From assembly GCF_004341685.1 (NCBI RefSeq), contig NZ_SMAA01000004.1, positions 145,019-209,018 of the forward strand: a stretch of 64,000 bases of DNA. Reading direction: 5' to 3'. Each line of letters starts with the position of its first letter. Position 1 is the stretch's first letter. Source of the stretch: Pectinatus cerevisiiphilus (GTDB taxonomy: Bacteria; Bacillota; Negativicutes; Selenomonadales; Selenomonadaceae). A program made the position numbers and the translations under genes. The notes below the pieces were generated by a model. The model made no database searches and had not been told where the DNA came from. It worked only from the letters and a program-made list of their open reading frames with translations. Shown in pieces: positions 36,868 to 46,612 of the stretch.

Positions 36868-39123
36868 TTGGAAAAATGGTATGAAACCGAGATCGGCAAA
36901 AACATCTTAAAAGCAAAATACTATCATGTTGGCGAAACTGATCCTCAGCTTCTTATTGACCGTGTAGCCTCAATATTTTCTCCGACAATACAAAAGAGTA
37001 TGCGCCAATATCTTGAAGACGGTTCTGTATGTCCGGCAGGAAGAACACTATATGCCGCAGGTGCAAAAGGGAAATTTAAGGCAAGTCTAAGCAACTGTTA
37101 TATTCTTCCCTCACCTGAAGATAATATAGAGTCCATCTTCAAAATCAATACTGAAATCGCACGGATTTTTTCCTATGGAGGCGGCATTGGTGTAAATATA
37201 AGCAACCTTCGCCCTAAAGAAAGTATTGTTAATAATGCTGCACGTACTTCAACAGGCTCCGTATCATTTCTAAAAGTCTTTGATTCTACCGGTGAAGTAA
37301 TCAGCCAAAACGGCCGTCGTGGTGCAATGATGGTAGGACTTAACTGCGACCATCCAGATATCTATGAATTTCTTCATATGAAACAGGACAATGAACGATT
37401 AGCTTCAATGAATATCTCCATATTATTTAAGGATGATTTCATGCAGGCCGTCCTAAACGACACCGAATATGAATTAAAATTTGATGTAAAAAGTACCGGT
37501 GAAAAAATCAGGAAAAGAATCAAAGCTGCCAGCTTTTTTGATGAATATTGTCGCACTCAATGGGATTGGGGGGATCCCGGGGCATTATTTGTCGATAGAT
37601 TAAATGACTATACACTTCTTAGCGGTTACGATGATTACAAAATAGAAATAACCAATCCGTGTGGCGAATTTGGCGGCAATGCCTACAATTCATGCAATCT
37701 TATGAGTATAAATCTTTATAATTTTATTGATGAAAAATTCAGTGAAACACCACATCTCAATAAAAGTGCCTTTCGTTCTGCCGTCAATATAGCAGTGCGG
37801 GCTTTAGACGAAATTCTCGATTACGGTTATGAAACCCAGCCGCTCGATGCCAACCGAAAATGTATAGACGATTGGCGCAGCATTGGTCTCGGTCTTTTTG
37901 GTGTAGCAGATGCTCTCGTAGCCATGAAATTAAAATACGGCAGCCAGCAGGGCAATTTCTTTATCGCAGCTGCCATGCGCATTATGTTCATCGAAGCAGC
38001 CCGCACTTCCTCACGGTTAGCCAGGGAAAAAGGAACCTTTGGTCGCTACGAATGGGAAAAAACCAAAAAATCACCTATGCTTGACTTACTACAAAAGGAA
38101 GCTCCTGATGTATACAAAAACATAAAGGAATCCGGTTTACGAAACGGCACGCTGTTATCTATTGCCCCAACAGGAACGATCTCACTTCTCATGGGAACTT
38201 TTTCAGGTGGCTGTGAACCACTCTACAAGATAAGCTATATGCGCACCACCCATAAAATGGAAGGTGAAAAGAAATCTTTTAAAGTTTATGCCCATTCGAT
38301 AAAAGACCTTCTCGACTATCACCATCTTTCTTACGAAATGGATGATGCAGAAATCAAAAGACGCTTCCCTTGGATTATCGAGAGCCATGACGTCCCTTAT
38401 TTAAACCGCATCAAACTACAGGCTGCCATGCAAAAATATGTGGACAACTCGATTTCCTCTACTGTTAATTTGCGCCATGATGCTTCACCTGAAGATATAA
38501 AGAACATATATATCACCGCATGGCAATCCCACTGCAAGGGCATAACCGTGTTTCGTGATGGCTGTAAACGAGGAAATATTCTCGATGTTTCCTCGAAAAA
38601 AGATAAATCAACAGTAAAATATGACAGTATTAGGCCTATTAAAAGAGATGATATTAAACGCTTGGACGGTTGCACACTAATCAGGCATACTGCCTGTGTA
38701 GACAAACTTTACATTACAATCAATAAAACACCTGACGGTAAAGTATTCGAAGTTTTCACTAACGCTTCCGGTCATGGCTGCACTAGTAATATAGCCACTA
38801 TTACCCGCCTGACCTCCTTGGCTTTGCGCTCGGGCATAAGTGTTAAACAAATAATAAAACAACTTTCTGTCAGCAAATGTGCAGGCTGTCAGACACTTAT
38901 CCGCAGAGGTCGGCATGATATTTCCCTTTCCTGCGGTACTGCCATTGCTTCAGCATTGGCAGAAATTTATAACGAAACACAGGAAAATGCCGACCAAAAA
39001 TATACCACTAACATAGAAGATGCTACAATAAACAGGAAATGTCCAGAATGTAACCATTATACACTTAAACCAGAAGGCAATTGTGTAACGTGTACATATT
39101 GCGGCTGGTCAAAATGCGAATAA
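36868..39123 (+). CDS. nrdJ: Adenosylcobalamin-dependent (class II) ribonucleotide reductase
   Basis: A 751-residue class II ribonucleotide reductase. Active-site cysteines are seen in LSNCYILPSP near residue 90 and in the finger loop NPCGEFGGNAYNSCNL; the PTGTISLLMG phosphate-binding motif follows. The C-terminus carries a Cys-rich tail (CPECN...CTYCGWSKC) for re-reduction. It makes deoxyribonucleotides anaerobically with adenosylcobalamin. The start is TTG 36868 with only a weak AGAAAG upstream; the nearest ATG is out of frame. A strong terminator follows, then the cobalamin riboswitch and receptor gene. Confidence 0.95.
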   Translation: MEKWYETEIGKNILKAKYYHVGETDPQLLIDRVASIFSPTIQKSMRQYLEDGSVCPAGRTLYAAGAKGKFKASLSNCYILPSPEDNIESIFKINTEIARIFSYGGGIGVNISNLRPKESIVNNAARTSTGSVSFLKVFDSTGEVISQNGRRGAMMVGLNCDHPDIYEFLHMKQDNERLASMNISILFKDDFMQAVLNDTEYELKFDVKSTGEKIRKRIKAASFFDEYCRTQWDWGDPGALFVDRLNDYTLLSGYDDYKIEITNPCGEFGGNAYNSCNLMSINLYNFIDEKFSETPHLNKSAFRSAVNIAVRALDEILDYGYETQPLDANRKCIDDWRSIGLGLFGVADALVAMKLKYGSQQGNFFIAAAMRIMFIEAARTSSRLAREKGTFGRYEWEKTKKSPMLDLLQKEAPDVYKNIKESGLRNGTLLSIAPTGTISLLMGTFSGGCEPLYKISYMRTTHKMEGEKKSFKVYAHSIKDLLDYHHLSYEMDDAEIKRRFPWIIESHDVPYLNRIKLQAAMQKYVDNSISSTVNLRHDASPEDIKNIYITAWQSHCKGITVFRDGCKRGNILDVSSKKDKSTVKYDSIRPIKRDDIKRLDGCTLIRHTACVDKLYITINKTPDGKVFEVFTNASGHGCTSNIATITRLTSLALRSGISVKQIIKQLSVSKCAGCQTLIRRGRHDISLSCGTAIASALAEIYNETQENADQKYTTNIEDATINRKCPECNHYTLKPEGNCVTCTYCGWSKCE

Positions 39124-39148
39124 TAATGCAAAGCTCGGATAATAAACC

Positions 39149-39188
39149 AAAAAGACAGGAATAATAGCAATATTATTTCTGTCTTTTT
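39149..39188 (+). terminator. Terminator after nrdJ
   Basis: Arms AAAAAGACAG and CTGTCTTTTT enclose an inner AATAAT/ATTATT stem, with a T-run at the end. It closes the nrdJ transcript before the riboswitch promoter. Confidence 0.88.
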
Positions 39189-39299
39189 GTATATCTAGCA
39201 TCAGCATGTTTGCAAAGCAATGTAAAGACACAACATGATAGACCGTCCCCATTTACCGTTATTAATAATTTGTGTAAATAGTATTATTGATAGTAGCTA

Positions 39300-39328
39300 T
39301 TGACTTCTAATAAGATACATTATAAAAT
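39300..39328 (+). promoter_or_regulatory. Promoter of the cobalamin riboswitch-receptor unit
   Basis: TTGACT (39300-39305), 17 bases, then TAAAAT (39323-39328). The start near 39335 lies just before the riboswitch aptamer. Confidence 0.7.
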
Positions 39329-39344
39329 AAAAATGTTTGAAAAT

Positions 39345-39650
39345 TTCATATTAAGGGATAAGTGTCCTAAGGGACTTAATAGAAAAACCGGTGAAAAACC
39401 GGTACGGTCACGCCGCTGTGATAGGGAGCAGCATCAAAAAATACCATTGGAGAAATCTGAGAAGGTTGATGCATAGCGATGAACTATAGTCAGAAGAACT
39501 GCTTAACCAACAATCACCATAGTTAACCTGCGAGTGATGGGGAGGGGATTAATTGCAACACTTTTGCTGCAGATAATTCGCTGGCTTTTAATGCCAGCTT
39601 TTATTATGTCTAAAAGACTGTTTCCTCATGGAAGCAGTCTTTTTATTTGT
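39345..39650 (+). promoter_or_regulatory. Cobalamin riboswitch with tandem terminator stems
   Basis: The aptamer core GCCGCTGTGATAGGGAG (39412-39428) and B12-box-like GTCAGAAGAACTGC (39489-39502) are in the correct order and spacing, followed by the GCGAGTGATGGGGAG closing region. The expression platform has two stems: GCTGGC/GCCAGC (39580-39598, then TTTTATT) and AAAAGACTG/CAGTCTTTT (39612-39643, then T-rich). Bound adenosylcobalamin should end transcription before the receptor gene. This fills the 39190-39684 gap. Confidence 0.93.
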
Positions 39651-39684
39651 GAAAAATAACATTATTGCGAAAGGAATCTCAAAA

Positions 39685-41640
39685 ATGAAAAGAAAAATTA
39701 TGATCCTGACAGCCGTCTGTGTTTCAAGTGGAATATGCTCGCAGACCCTTGCCGCGGAACAAGTACCAGTAAAGGCTGATGCCACAGCCCAAGAATATTC
39801 CCTTGAAACAGTCAATATAACCGCAATGCGCGACCGTAAAAGGAATGTAGATATCCCAGCCGACACCGAAACTTTAACTACAGACCAGCTCGCCGCTACG
39901 GGTGCCAACAATCTTCAAGAGGCATTAAAATACACTACAGGTATAGTCTACCTTGATTATGGACCTGGTGGTAATAGCATGGGCAATATGCGTTCAAAAC
40001 TACTTATGCGCGGAGCAGAAGTCCTTGTGATGATCAATGGTGCACCACTCAATATAAGAGGTTCATACAATCTATCCGATATCCCCATAAGTGATGTAGA
40101 ACGTATCGAAATAGTACGCGGTGGCGGCTCTGTTCTTTATGGAAGTGATGCTATCGGCGGTGTTATAAATATCATTACCAAAAAGAAAAGAACAAATTCT
40201 GTAAAAACATCTTTTGGCAACATGGGACAACAGGAACATCACATTAGTATTCAGCAGGGAAATCTTGGTATTGGTTACGATTACCAAAAATGGGGCAATG
40301 TCGACAATATAACTAGCAACAATAAAAATTTTAACGGCTCAGAAAAAAATAATATATCGCTCAATTACAATATCAATAATGACTGGTCCATATTTTATAA
40401 TCACAACAATTCCAAAATGGGATATTTTACCCCCTTAGTCAGCAGCCGCTCAGCAAATCAGACTGACCACTATGATACGACACGTGATTTTTTCCAAATA
40501 AATTATCAACATAAAAGTTTATCTGGGAATTTTTACTATAATGAGCGCAGACATAATTCATTTACAGATAATACCATCTTAAAAAAAGGAAAGAATACTG
40601 GCCGCAATAATGACATCAGTAAAGAAAAAAATTACAACATAGGGTTAGACATAAATAAAAAATGGCGGGTCAGTACCAGAGACAATATATTATTTGGGAC
40701 AGCTTATCAACGAGAAAAATACAGTAAAACAGATCTTGAACAGACCAATCCCTTTATCGGCAAATCAAGTTCTGACTATGAAACCACTGACGCATCGCGA
40801 GATAATTACTCAGCCTATGGTCAATGGGAACATCGCTTTAATGATACTGATACTGTTATTTTAAGTGGGCGTGAATCTTGGACAGCCAATGGCCCGAATG
40901 ATGAAAACTATACTAATTTCAGTGGTCAAGGTCAATTTATACATAAACTAAATAATAATGAAAGTATATATATGAGCATTGGTCAATCGTTCAAAATGCC
41001 AACACTCAACCAATCTTATAATACATTAAGCGGTTCGCATGATCTTCAACCGCAAAAAGGTACCCATTACGAAATAGGCTGGAAAAAAGTACAGGGGGCT
41101 CACAATTGGCAAACATCATTATTCCATTACAATATAAAAAATAATATCACGCCTACTGTCGGTGAAACTAAAGTTACATATTCAAATGAAGATATCCGAA
41201 ACACAGGCATTGAGATCATGGATATAATTAATAGCCATAATAACTGGAAATACAATTGGGGTATCGTCTACAGCAATCCAGAGAATAATCCTAGTGGTAC
41301 CAATGCCATGGGTAAATCTCTGCGTGGAACATGGGCACAAGAATATGGCAAATGGCAGTTAAATGGTGGGGCAACTTATCATGGAAAAAAAGTTACTGCC
41401 GGAATAAACGCAGTATACTTATTTGATAGGGTGAACTCACCAGATAATGCTGAACCTACTGATTGCAAGCCATATTTATTGACAAATTTTAACGTAAAAT
41501 ATGATTTTGATGCAACTCAAAGCGTCTACCTCACTGTAAACAATATTCTGGATCGTGATGATATCGTAACCCATTCCGCCTCCACGCCGTATTATTCCAC
41601 ACCAATAAATTTCATGTTAGGTTATGAATTAAATTTTTAA
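39685..41640 (+). CDS. btuB: TonB-dependent receptor, probable cobalamin importer (BtuB-like)
   Basis: A 651-residue outer-membrane receptor. A signal peptide (MKRKIMILTAVCVSSGICSQ, cut near AAE) is followed by a TonB-box-like VNITA segment, a plug domain (about 60-170, with VRGGGSVLYGSDAIGGVINI) and a 22-strand-type barrel ending in the aromatic C-terminal signal YELNF. ATG 39685 has AAGGA upstream; the frame opens earlier inside the terminator stem. Control by a cobalamin riboswitch makes corrinoid the likely cargo. No BtuFCD genes are adjacent. Energy would come from TonB such as the one at 56757. Confidence 0.93.
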   Translation: MKRKIMILTAVCVSSGICSQTLAAEQVPVKADATAQEYSLETVNITAMRDRKRNVDIPADTETLTTDQLAATGANNLQEALKYTTGIVYLDYGPGGNSMGNMRSKLLMRGAEVLVMINGAPLNIRGSYNLSDIPISDVERIEIVRGGGSVLYGSDAIGGVINIITKKKRTNSVKTSFGNMGQQEHHISIQQGNLGIGYDYQKWGNVDNITSNNKNFNGSEKNNISLNYNINNDWSIFYNHNNSKMGYFTPLVSSRSANQTDHYDTTRDFFQINYQHKSLSGNFYYNERRHNSFTDNTILKKGKNTGRNNDISKEKNYNIGLDINKKWRVSTRDNILFGTAYQREKYSKTDLEQTNPFIGKSSSDYETTDASRDNYSAYGQWEHRFNDTDTVILSGRESWTANGPNDENYTNFSGQGQFIHKLNNNESIYMSIGQSFKMPTLNQSYNTLSGSHDLQPQKGTHYEIGWKKVQGAHNWQTSLFHYNIKNNITPTVGETKVTYSNEDIRNTGIEIMDIINSHNNWKYNWGIVYSNPENNPSGTNAMGKSLRGTWAQEYGKWQLNGGATYHGKKVTAGINAVYLFDRVNSPDNAEPTDCKPYLLTNFNVKYDFDATQSVYLTVNNILDRDDIVTHSASTPYYSTPINFMLGYELNF

Positions 41641-41759
41641 CTGTTCCATAAAATAGTTTATTTTACAGATTTTAGTTGTTTTTACATATAAAAACCAAAT
41701 AAGCATCAATTTTTACGAAATCTATTATATAATATATATTATTAGGAGGTGATAATTTC

Positions 41760-42995
41760 ATGAATTTATACGTAGCCCGTCAACCTATATTAGATCATGA
41801 ATTAAATACAGTAGCCTATGAATTACTATTTCGTGATGGTCTGCAAAATTCTATGAACTATAATATTGACGGCTATGATGCAACGCAAAAAATCTTATCC
41901 AACAGTATGGTTGCCTTTGGTCTAAGGAATATTGCCGGCAATAAAAAACTTTTTATAAACTTTACTGGACAAAACATAGAAAAAGGTGATGTAAGCAGTC
42001 TACCGCCTGAAATGGTAATAGTGGAAATCCTGGAAAATACCGAACCGACCGCAGCATTACTATCCACCTGCAGAGAATTAAAGAAAAAAGGCTATAAATT
42101 TGCCTTAGATGATTTTGTGTTTGCTGCTAAATATCAACCGCTTATTGATTTAGCCGACATAATAAAAATTGATTTTTTAATCACTAAAACACCTGCCGAA
42201 AGAAAAAGGATGCGTGAAATTCTTCCCAAGCATATCAAACTTTTGGCAGAAAAGGTGGAAAACCAGGAAGAATATGAACAAGCGCTTGCTTTTGGTTATG
42301 AATTATTTCAAGGCTATTTTTTCTGCAAACCTGTTATTATTTCGCAGCAGACTTCTCAAGTAGATATAACCTCCCAGTTAATGCTGTTGCGTGAATTAAA
42401 TAATAAAAAACTTGATCTAGACCGTCTGGAAAGTATTATTAAAAGAGATATATCACTTATCCACAAATTGCTTAAATATATAATAAATTCTCCTTACGCC
42501 AGCAGTTCCGATAAGGTACACACACTAAAACAAGCGATATCACTGTTAAAAATAGATGGTATACGCAATTGGATTAATCTAGTATGCATGAAGGACCTCT
42601 CTGCTGAAAAACCCAATGAACTATTTACTACTCTGCTGATACGTGCGAAGTTTTGTGAACTTACCGCCGAAAACATACCCAATACAAAAGTAGAAAAAGA
42701 TACTGCATTTTTGGTAGGAATGCTTTCCTTATCTGATGTAGTCTTGGGCCAGCCGATGGAAAAAATAATTAATGACTTAGGTCTTGCCACCGAAATAAGG
42801 GATGCGCTTGTCCTGCACAAAAACATTTTAGGGGAACTACTCAAACTATCCACAGACTATGAGCATGGTAATTGGCAGGAGGTAAAAATTTGGTGCAAAA
42901 AAAATCATTTTCCTGAAGAATTACTTGCCTCTCTTTATAATGAAGTTATCCAATGGTCTACCAAAGTCAATGAAGGCATAAGCAGTGTCATGTAA
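41760..42995 (+). CDS. EAL-HDOD domain signalling protein (YuxH family)
   Basis: A 411-residue protein with an N-terminal EAL-like domain (1-200) and a C-terminal HDOD domain (about 205-400). The EAL signature is degenerate (YELLFRDG), as is usual in the YuxH group, so phosphodiesterase activity toward c-di-GMP is doubtful and a binding or regulatory role is more likely. AGGAGG precedes the ATG. It is a single gene followed by a strong terminator. Confidence 0.92.
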   Translation: MNLYVARQPILDHELNTVAYELLFRDGLQNSMNYNIDGYDATQKILSNSMVAFGLRNIAGNKKLFINFTGQNIEKGDVSSLPPEMVIVEILENTEPTAALLSTCRELKKKGYKFALDDFVFAAKYQPLIDLADIIKIDFLITKTPAERKRMREILPKHIKLLAEKVENQEEYEQALAFGYELFQGYFFCKPVIISQQTSQVDITSQLMLLRELNNKKLDLDRLESIIKRDISLIHKLLKYIINSPYASSSDKVHTLKQAISLLKIDGIRNWINLVCMKDLSAEKPNELFTTLLIRAKFCELTAENIPNTKVEKDTAFLVGMLSLSDVVLGQPMEKIINDLGLATEIRDALVLHKNILGELLKLSTDYEHGNWQEVKIWCKKNHFPEELLASLYNEVIQWSTKVNEGISSVM

Positions 42996-43018
42996 TAATA
43001 AATTTTTTATACTCAAGC

Positions 43019-43067
43019 AAGGGCGGAAAATCAACCGTGTCATACGTATTTTCCGCCCTTAAGCTTT
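43019..43067. terminator. Strong bidirectional terminator
   Basis: AAGGGCGGAAAA (43019-43030) and TTTTCCGCCCTT (43049-43060) form a perfect 12-bp stem, followed by a T-run. Confidence 0.92.
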
Positions 43068-43180
43068 TTATTCAGATATCTGTAAAATTATTTGAATAAA
43101 AGTTTTTTTCTTTATAATTGTTATTTTCTGCTTTTTGTTATAATATATATATTATGAATATCTTTAGGGGAGGTTATATC

Positions 43181-43600
43181 ATGAATGATCCAAATTGTGC
43201 TTATTGCGGTAACGATGACACATTAGCAAAATTCGGCATATTTATCTGCGAGTTACCAGCAAGTAAAATCTATTTATTCAAAGAACAAAGCCATCTAGGC
43301 AGATGTATCGCTGCTTATAAAAACCATATTGGTGACATTAATGAACTCAGTGATGCTGAGTTAAGCGCTTATTATCAAGATATTGCCAAATTATCACGGG
43401 CATTGAAGCAGATCTTCCGTCCTGATAAAATAAATTACGGTGCCTATGGTGATACAGCTAAGCATTTTCATACACATCTTGTTCCTAAATATAAAAATGA
43501 ATTTGAATGGGGCGATGTTTTTGCAATGAATCCCGACAGAATATATTTTGAGACTGCCAGATATCAAGAACTAATAAAAAATATTAAAGCTGCACTTTAA
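43181..43600 (+). CDS. HIT family hydrolase
   Basis: A 139-residue histidine-triad protein. The catalytic HFHTHLVPK is near residue 95, and CAYCG at the N-terminus suggests a bound zinc. HIT proteins hydrolyse nucleoside phosphoramidates, adenylates or dinucleoside polyphosphates. ATG 43181 has GGGGAGG 7 bases upstream; the earlier in-frame start lacks one. It stands alone; the substrate is unknown. Confidence 0.92.
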   Translation: MNDPNCAYCGNDDTLAKFGIFICELPASKIYLFKEQSHLGRCIAAYKNHIGDINELSDAELSAYYQDIAKLSRALKQIFRPDKINYGAYGDTAKHFHTHLVPKYKNEFEWGDVFAMNPDRIYFETARYQELIKNIKAAL

Positions 43601-43628
43601 CCAACATTGCCTACAGTCAAAAAAGAAG

Positions 43629-43674
43629 AAAAGAACGTTTATGATAACTAAACTATATCATAAACGTTCTTTTT
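43629..43674. terminator. Bidirectional terminator between HIT and arnD
   Basis: AAAGAACGTTTATGATA pairs with TATCATAAACGTTCTTT around a short loop, with A and T runs on the two sides. It ends both the HIT transcript and the arn operon. Confidence 0.92.
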
Positions 43675-44566
43675 AGTTTAACGGGTCACTTTGCAAAGCG
43701 ACGGTACCTGCACGTCCCGGTAGATATCCGGCATAAATTCTGCATTTTTTTATGTTGGGGAGTTTCTTGCCTTCTTTTAAAAGGACAAACTCAAAACCCT
43801 GTAATCTAGCTTTTGCAATAAAATCATCAAGGATTGATATTTTTGCCAGCCCTTCCGTTTCGGCATGGATAGTAAATACATTCCATGGTTTATCACAATT
43901 TTTTAGCCAATAATCTACAATATTGTCCTCAGTAACACCCATAATTCCCAATACTTCATCCATCGTCAGTAAAGTGCCAGGAATCTGTACGGGCAAAAAC
44001 TCCTGCCCCTCTACCACTGGATAAAAAGGAGCATAACCGCGCACATCTGAACAAAAATCAAATCCCATAGTCTGTTGCACTTTTAAGCTTTTATACGTCG
44101 TCTGCCATCCTGGTGCACCGCAAAAACGGGGTTTCTGGTGCGCAAGTTTTTCAAACAGATTACACGCTTTAGTCAAATGCTCACGTATTTTAGCTTCTGA
44201 TAATACAGGCAGTTTATCCTGCCAATAAACATGATCCCAACAATGAATACCACAATCATGCCCATCAGCTATTGCCCTGAGAAAGGGCGCAGGATTAGGC
44301 CCTACTATCAACGGAGCAGGCAGTACAGTACCGTATAGCATTGTTTTCAAACCATATGTAGCAGGTGCCTTTGTCCGAAGCATTTTTGCCAAAAAGCCTT
44401 TACGAAAAATTCGGCGTATCGCTTTACCTGAATTATCTGGTCCCATTGAGAAAAAAAAGGAAGCTTTGATTCCATGCTTTTGGAAAACATCAAGCATATT
44501 AGGGACACCTTGCTCATAGCCACGTTTTGTATCTACATCTATTTTAATAGCAATTTTTTTCCGCAT
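43673..44566 (-). CDS. arnD: 4-deoxy-4-formamido-L-arabinose-phosphoundecaprenol deformylase ArnD
   Basis: A 297-residue polysaccharide-deacetylase-fold enzyme. Metal-binding acid IDVDTKRG is at the N-terminus and the His pair region GIHCWDHVYW near residue 110, as in ArnD. It removes the formyl group from undecaprenyl-phosphate-Ara4FN at the membrane, releasing Ara4N-lipid for export. It is the last gene of the arn operon, 3 bases after the decarboxylase gene, and ends in a strong terminator. Confidence 0.95.
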   Translation of the reverse strand: MRKKIAIKIDVDTKRGYEQGVPNMLDVFQKHGIKASFFFSMGPDNSGKAIRRIFRKGFLAKMLRTKAPATYGLKTMLYGTVLPAPLIVGPNPAPFLRAIADGHDCGIHCWDHVYWQDKLPVLSEAKIREHLTKACNLFEKLAHQKPRFCGAPGWQTTYKSLKVQQTMGFDFCSDVRGYAPFYPVVEGQEFLPVQIPGTLLTMDEVLGIMGVTEDNIVDYWLKNCDKPWNVFTIHAETEGLAKISILDDFIAKARLQGFEFVLLKEGKKLPNIKKCRIYAGYLPGRAGTVALQSDPLN

Positions 44567-44569
44567 AGC

Positions 44570-45604
44570 TTATAAATCCTTTTTTAATTGTGCAGCATAC
44601 CAATCTAATGTCAATTTAATAGCTTCGCGCAATGTAGTTTTAGGCTCCCACCCCAGTAAATCTTTCATTTTTTGTACCGATGGCAAACGATCCTGCATAT
44701 CCTCATAATTCTTCCCATAATATTTTGCCGCAGGGATTTCAATCAGATTAACATTATTTGCTTTCTCTGCAAACTGCGAATAATTTTTCATTTCATCGAC
44801 TATCATTACTGCTAATTCTTTAATGGAATAGTGATTTGACGGATTGCCAATATTAAATATTTCGCCATTGGCTTTATTATTTTCATTTTTTATTATTGTA
44901 ATAAGTCCATCAATACCGTCATCTACCCATATAAACGAGCGTTTCTGCCCGCCACCACCGACAAGATTGATCCGGCCAGTATACAAAATATCATATATGA
45001 ATTGTGTTATAGAACGAGCTTTGTGTTCAGCAGCATCTTTGAATGTATCCAAACCTGGACCCACCCAATTAAACGGGCGGAATATAGAAAAAGGCAACCC
45101 TTTTTCCTGTCCAAAAGCAAAAATAACCCTATCCATCATCTGTTTGCTGCAACTATATATCCAGCGTGATTTTCTAATAGGGCCTAACGTAAGTGTACTT
45201 TCGTCTTCTACCATTATCCGGCTGTTTTCTGTAGGCATTCCATATACTTCAGATGTAGAAGGAAAAATCACTCTTTTTTGGTACTTTGCGCAATGACGTA
45301 CTATTTTCAAATTTTGTTCAAAGTCCAGTTCAAATGTTCCTAATGGATGTGTTATATAATAAGCTGGTCTGGCTATACCGGCAAGCGGTAAAACAACATC
45401 ATTTTCTTTTACAGCCTGTTCCAGCCAATTTTCTTCCTTAAAGATATCACCGGTTTTCATTGAGAAACGATGTTCATTTTTAAATTCAGCAAGATTATTG
45501 TCATGTAGGTCAAACCCCTGTACCTGCCAGTCAGTCTTCTGCAATATAGTCCGCAATAAATGTGAGCCTATAAATCCATTAATACCGGTAATAAATACTT
45601 TCAT
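44570..45604 (-). CDS. arnA: UDP-glucuronate C4 decarboxylase (ArnA dehydrogenase half)
   Basis: A 344-residue short-chain-dehydrogenase-type enzyme matching the C-terminal half of E. coli ArnA. The NAD motif TGINGFIGSH is at the N-terminus; the catalytic Tyr/Lys are in YSCSK; STSEVYG is the Ser/Thr region. It oxidises and decarboxylates UDP-glucuronate to the UDP-4-keto-pentose. In E. coli this is fused to the formyltransferase; here it is a separate gene 12 bases downstream of it. Confidence 0.94.
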   Translation of the reverse strand: MKVFITGINGFIGSHLLRTILQKTDWQVQGFDLHDNNLAEFKNEHRFSMKTGDIFKEENWLEQAVKENDVVLPLAGIARPAYYITHPLGTFELDFEQNLKIVRHCAKYQKRVIFPSTSEVYGMPTENSRIMVEDESTLTLGPIRKSRWIYSCSKQMMDRVIFAFGQEKGLPFSIFRPFNWVGPGLDTFKDAAEHKARSITQFIYDILYTGRINLVGGGGQKRSFIWVDDGIDGLITIIKNENNKANGEIFNIGNPSNHYSIKELAVMIVDEMKNYSQFAEKANNVNLIEIPAAKYYGKNYEDMQDRLPSVQKMKDLLGWEPKTTLREAIKLTLDWYAAQLKKDL

Positions 45605-45616
45605 TGACTTTACTCC

Positions 45617-46612
45617 TTATACTCTATTAACGCTAAAACATTCTCCATTCTGAAAAAGCGAACCAAAACCTTTGTCGGCAGGATCACTATCTTTTCCATC
45701 AGGCAAGGAAATTTTCTGCAAAACAAGAAAACCCTTTCCACACTTTACAATAACAGCTCCAGCTTCACGGTACACTGTTCCCGCAGGGAGCTGCGACATC
45801 CCATTTACCTGTCCGTCATGGTACTTTTGCCAAAACTCAGCATCATCCAAAGGCAATGCCTGCCAAATAAATACCTTCTGTCCTGCCCAAAAAGTAAATG
45901 CACCGGGAAATGGATGCGTTACAGATCTTATTAAATTATAAATCTTTATCGCACTGTCATGCCAATTTATAATACCGTCTTCTGGCCGTCTACGGCCAAA
46001 TTTAGTTGCCTGAGTTTCATCCTGTGCACGATGTGGAACAGTTCCCTTCTCGATGAGCGGAAGATATTCCCGTATTATTTTTCGCACCGCGTTACTGGCC
46101 TTTAAAAAAACATCGTGTCCTGTATCTGTAAAATTAATAGGGAATTGCTCTTGCGCGATTATATCTCCCCTGTCAGCTTTTGTCGTCATGACATGCATCG
46201 TCACACCAGTCTGCCTTTCGCCATTCAGTACCGCCCAATTGATACAAGCTCTCCCCCTGTATTTAGGCAAGAGCGAACCATGTAGGTTATATGCCCCCAA
46301 GCGCGGTACTGCCAAAAATTCATCTGGTATTATCGCTCTATAATATGCTGATAAAATTATATCAGGCGCGGCCTGTTTAAAAAAAGGATAAGCGCCTTCA
46401 TCTATTTTCTTGGAACGATAAACAGCAAGCTTTTTGCTTTTTGCTAAATCATATACTGAATCAAACCAAATCGTTTCATCATCCGCATCTATATGTGTAA
46501 ACACGGCAGAAATATTGGCACCCATTTTTAATAATTCATCAAGGCAGGCAAAACCTGGTTGGCTATAAGCAAATAAAACAATGGCGGGACGAGCATCAGT
46601 TATTTTGCCCAT
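45617..46612 (-). CDS. arnA: UDP-Ara4N formyltransferase (ArnA formyltransferase half)
   Basis: A 331-residue methionyl-tRNA formyltransferase-like enzyme corresponding to the N-terminal half of ArnA. The catalytic Asn and His lie in YNLHGSLLPKYRGR near residue 108 and the Asp in TKADRGDI; a C-terminal OB-like domain follows. It formylates UDP-4-amino-4-deoxy-L-arabinose with N10-formyl-tetrahydrofolate. It overlaps the arnC gene by 17 bases, implying coupled translation. Being encoded separately from the decarboxylase is the notable feature. Confidence 0.94.
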   Translation of the reverse strand: MGKITDARPAIVLFAYSQPGFACLDELLKMGANISAVFTHIDADDETIWFDSVYDLAKSKKLAVYRSKKIDEGAYPFFKQAAPDIILSAYYRAIIPDEFLAVPRLGAYNLHGSLLPKYRGRACINWAVLNGERQTGVTMHVMTTKADRGDIIAQEQFPINFTDTGHDVFLKASNAVRKIIREYLPLIEKGTVPHRAQDETQATKFGRRRPEDGIINWHDSAIKIYNLIRSVTHPFPGAFTFWAGQKVFIWQALPLDDAEFWQKYHDGQVNGMSQLPAGTVYREAGAVIVKCGKGFLVLQKISLPDGKDSDPADKGFGSLFQNGECFSVNRV

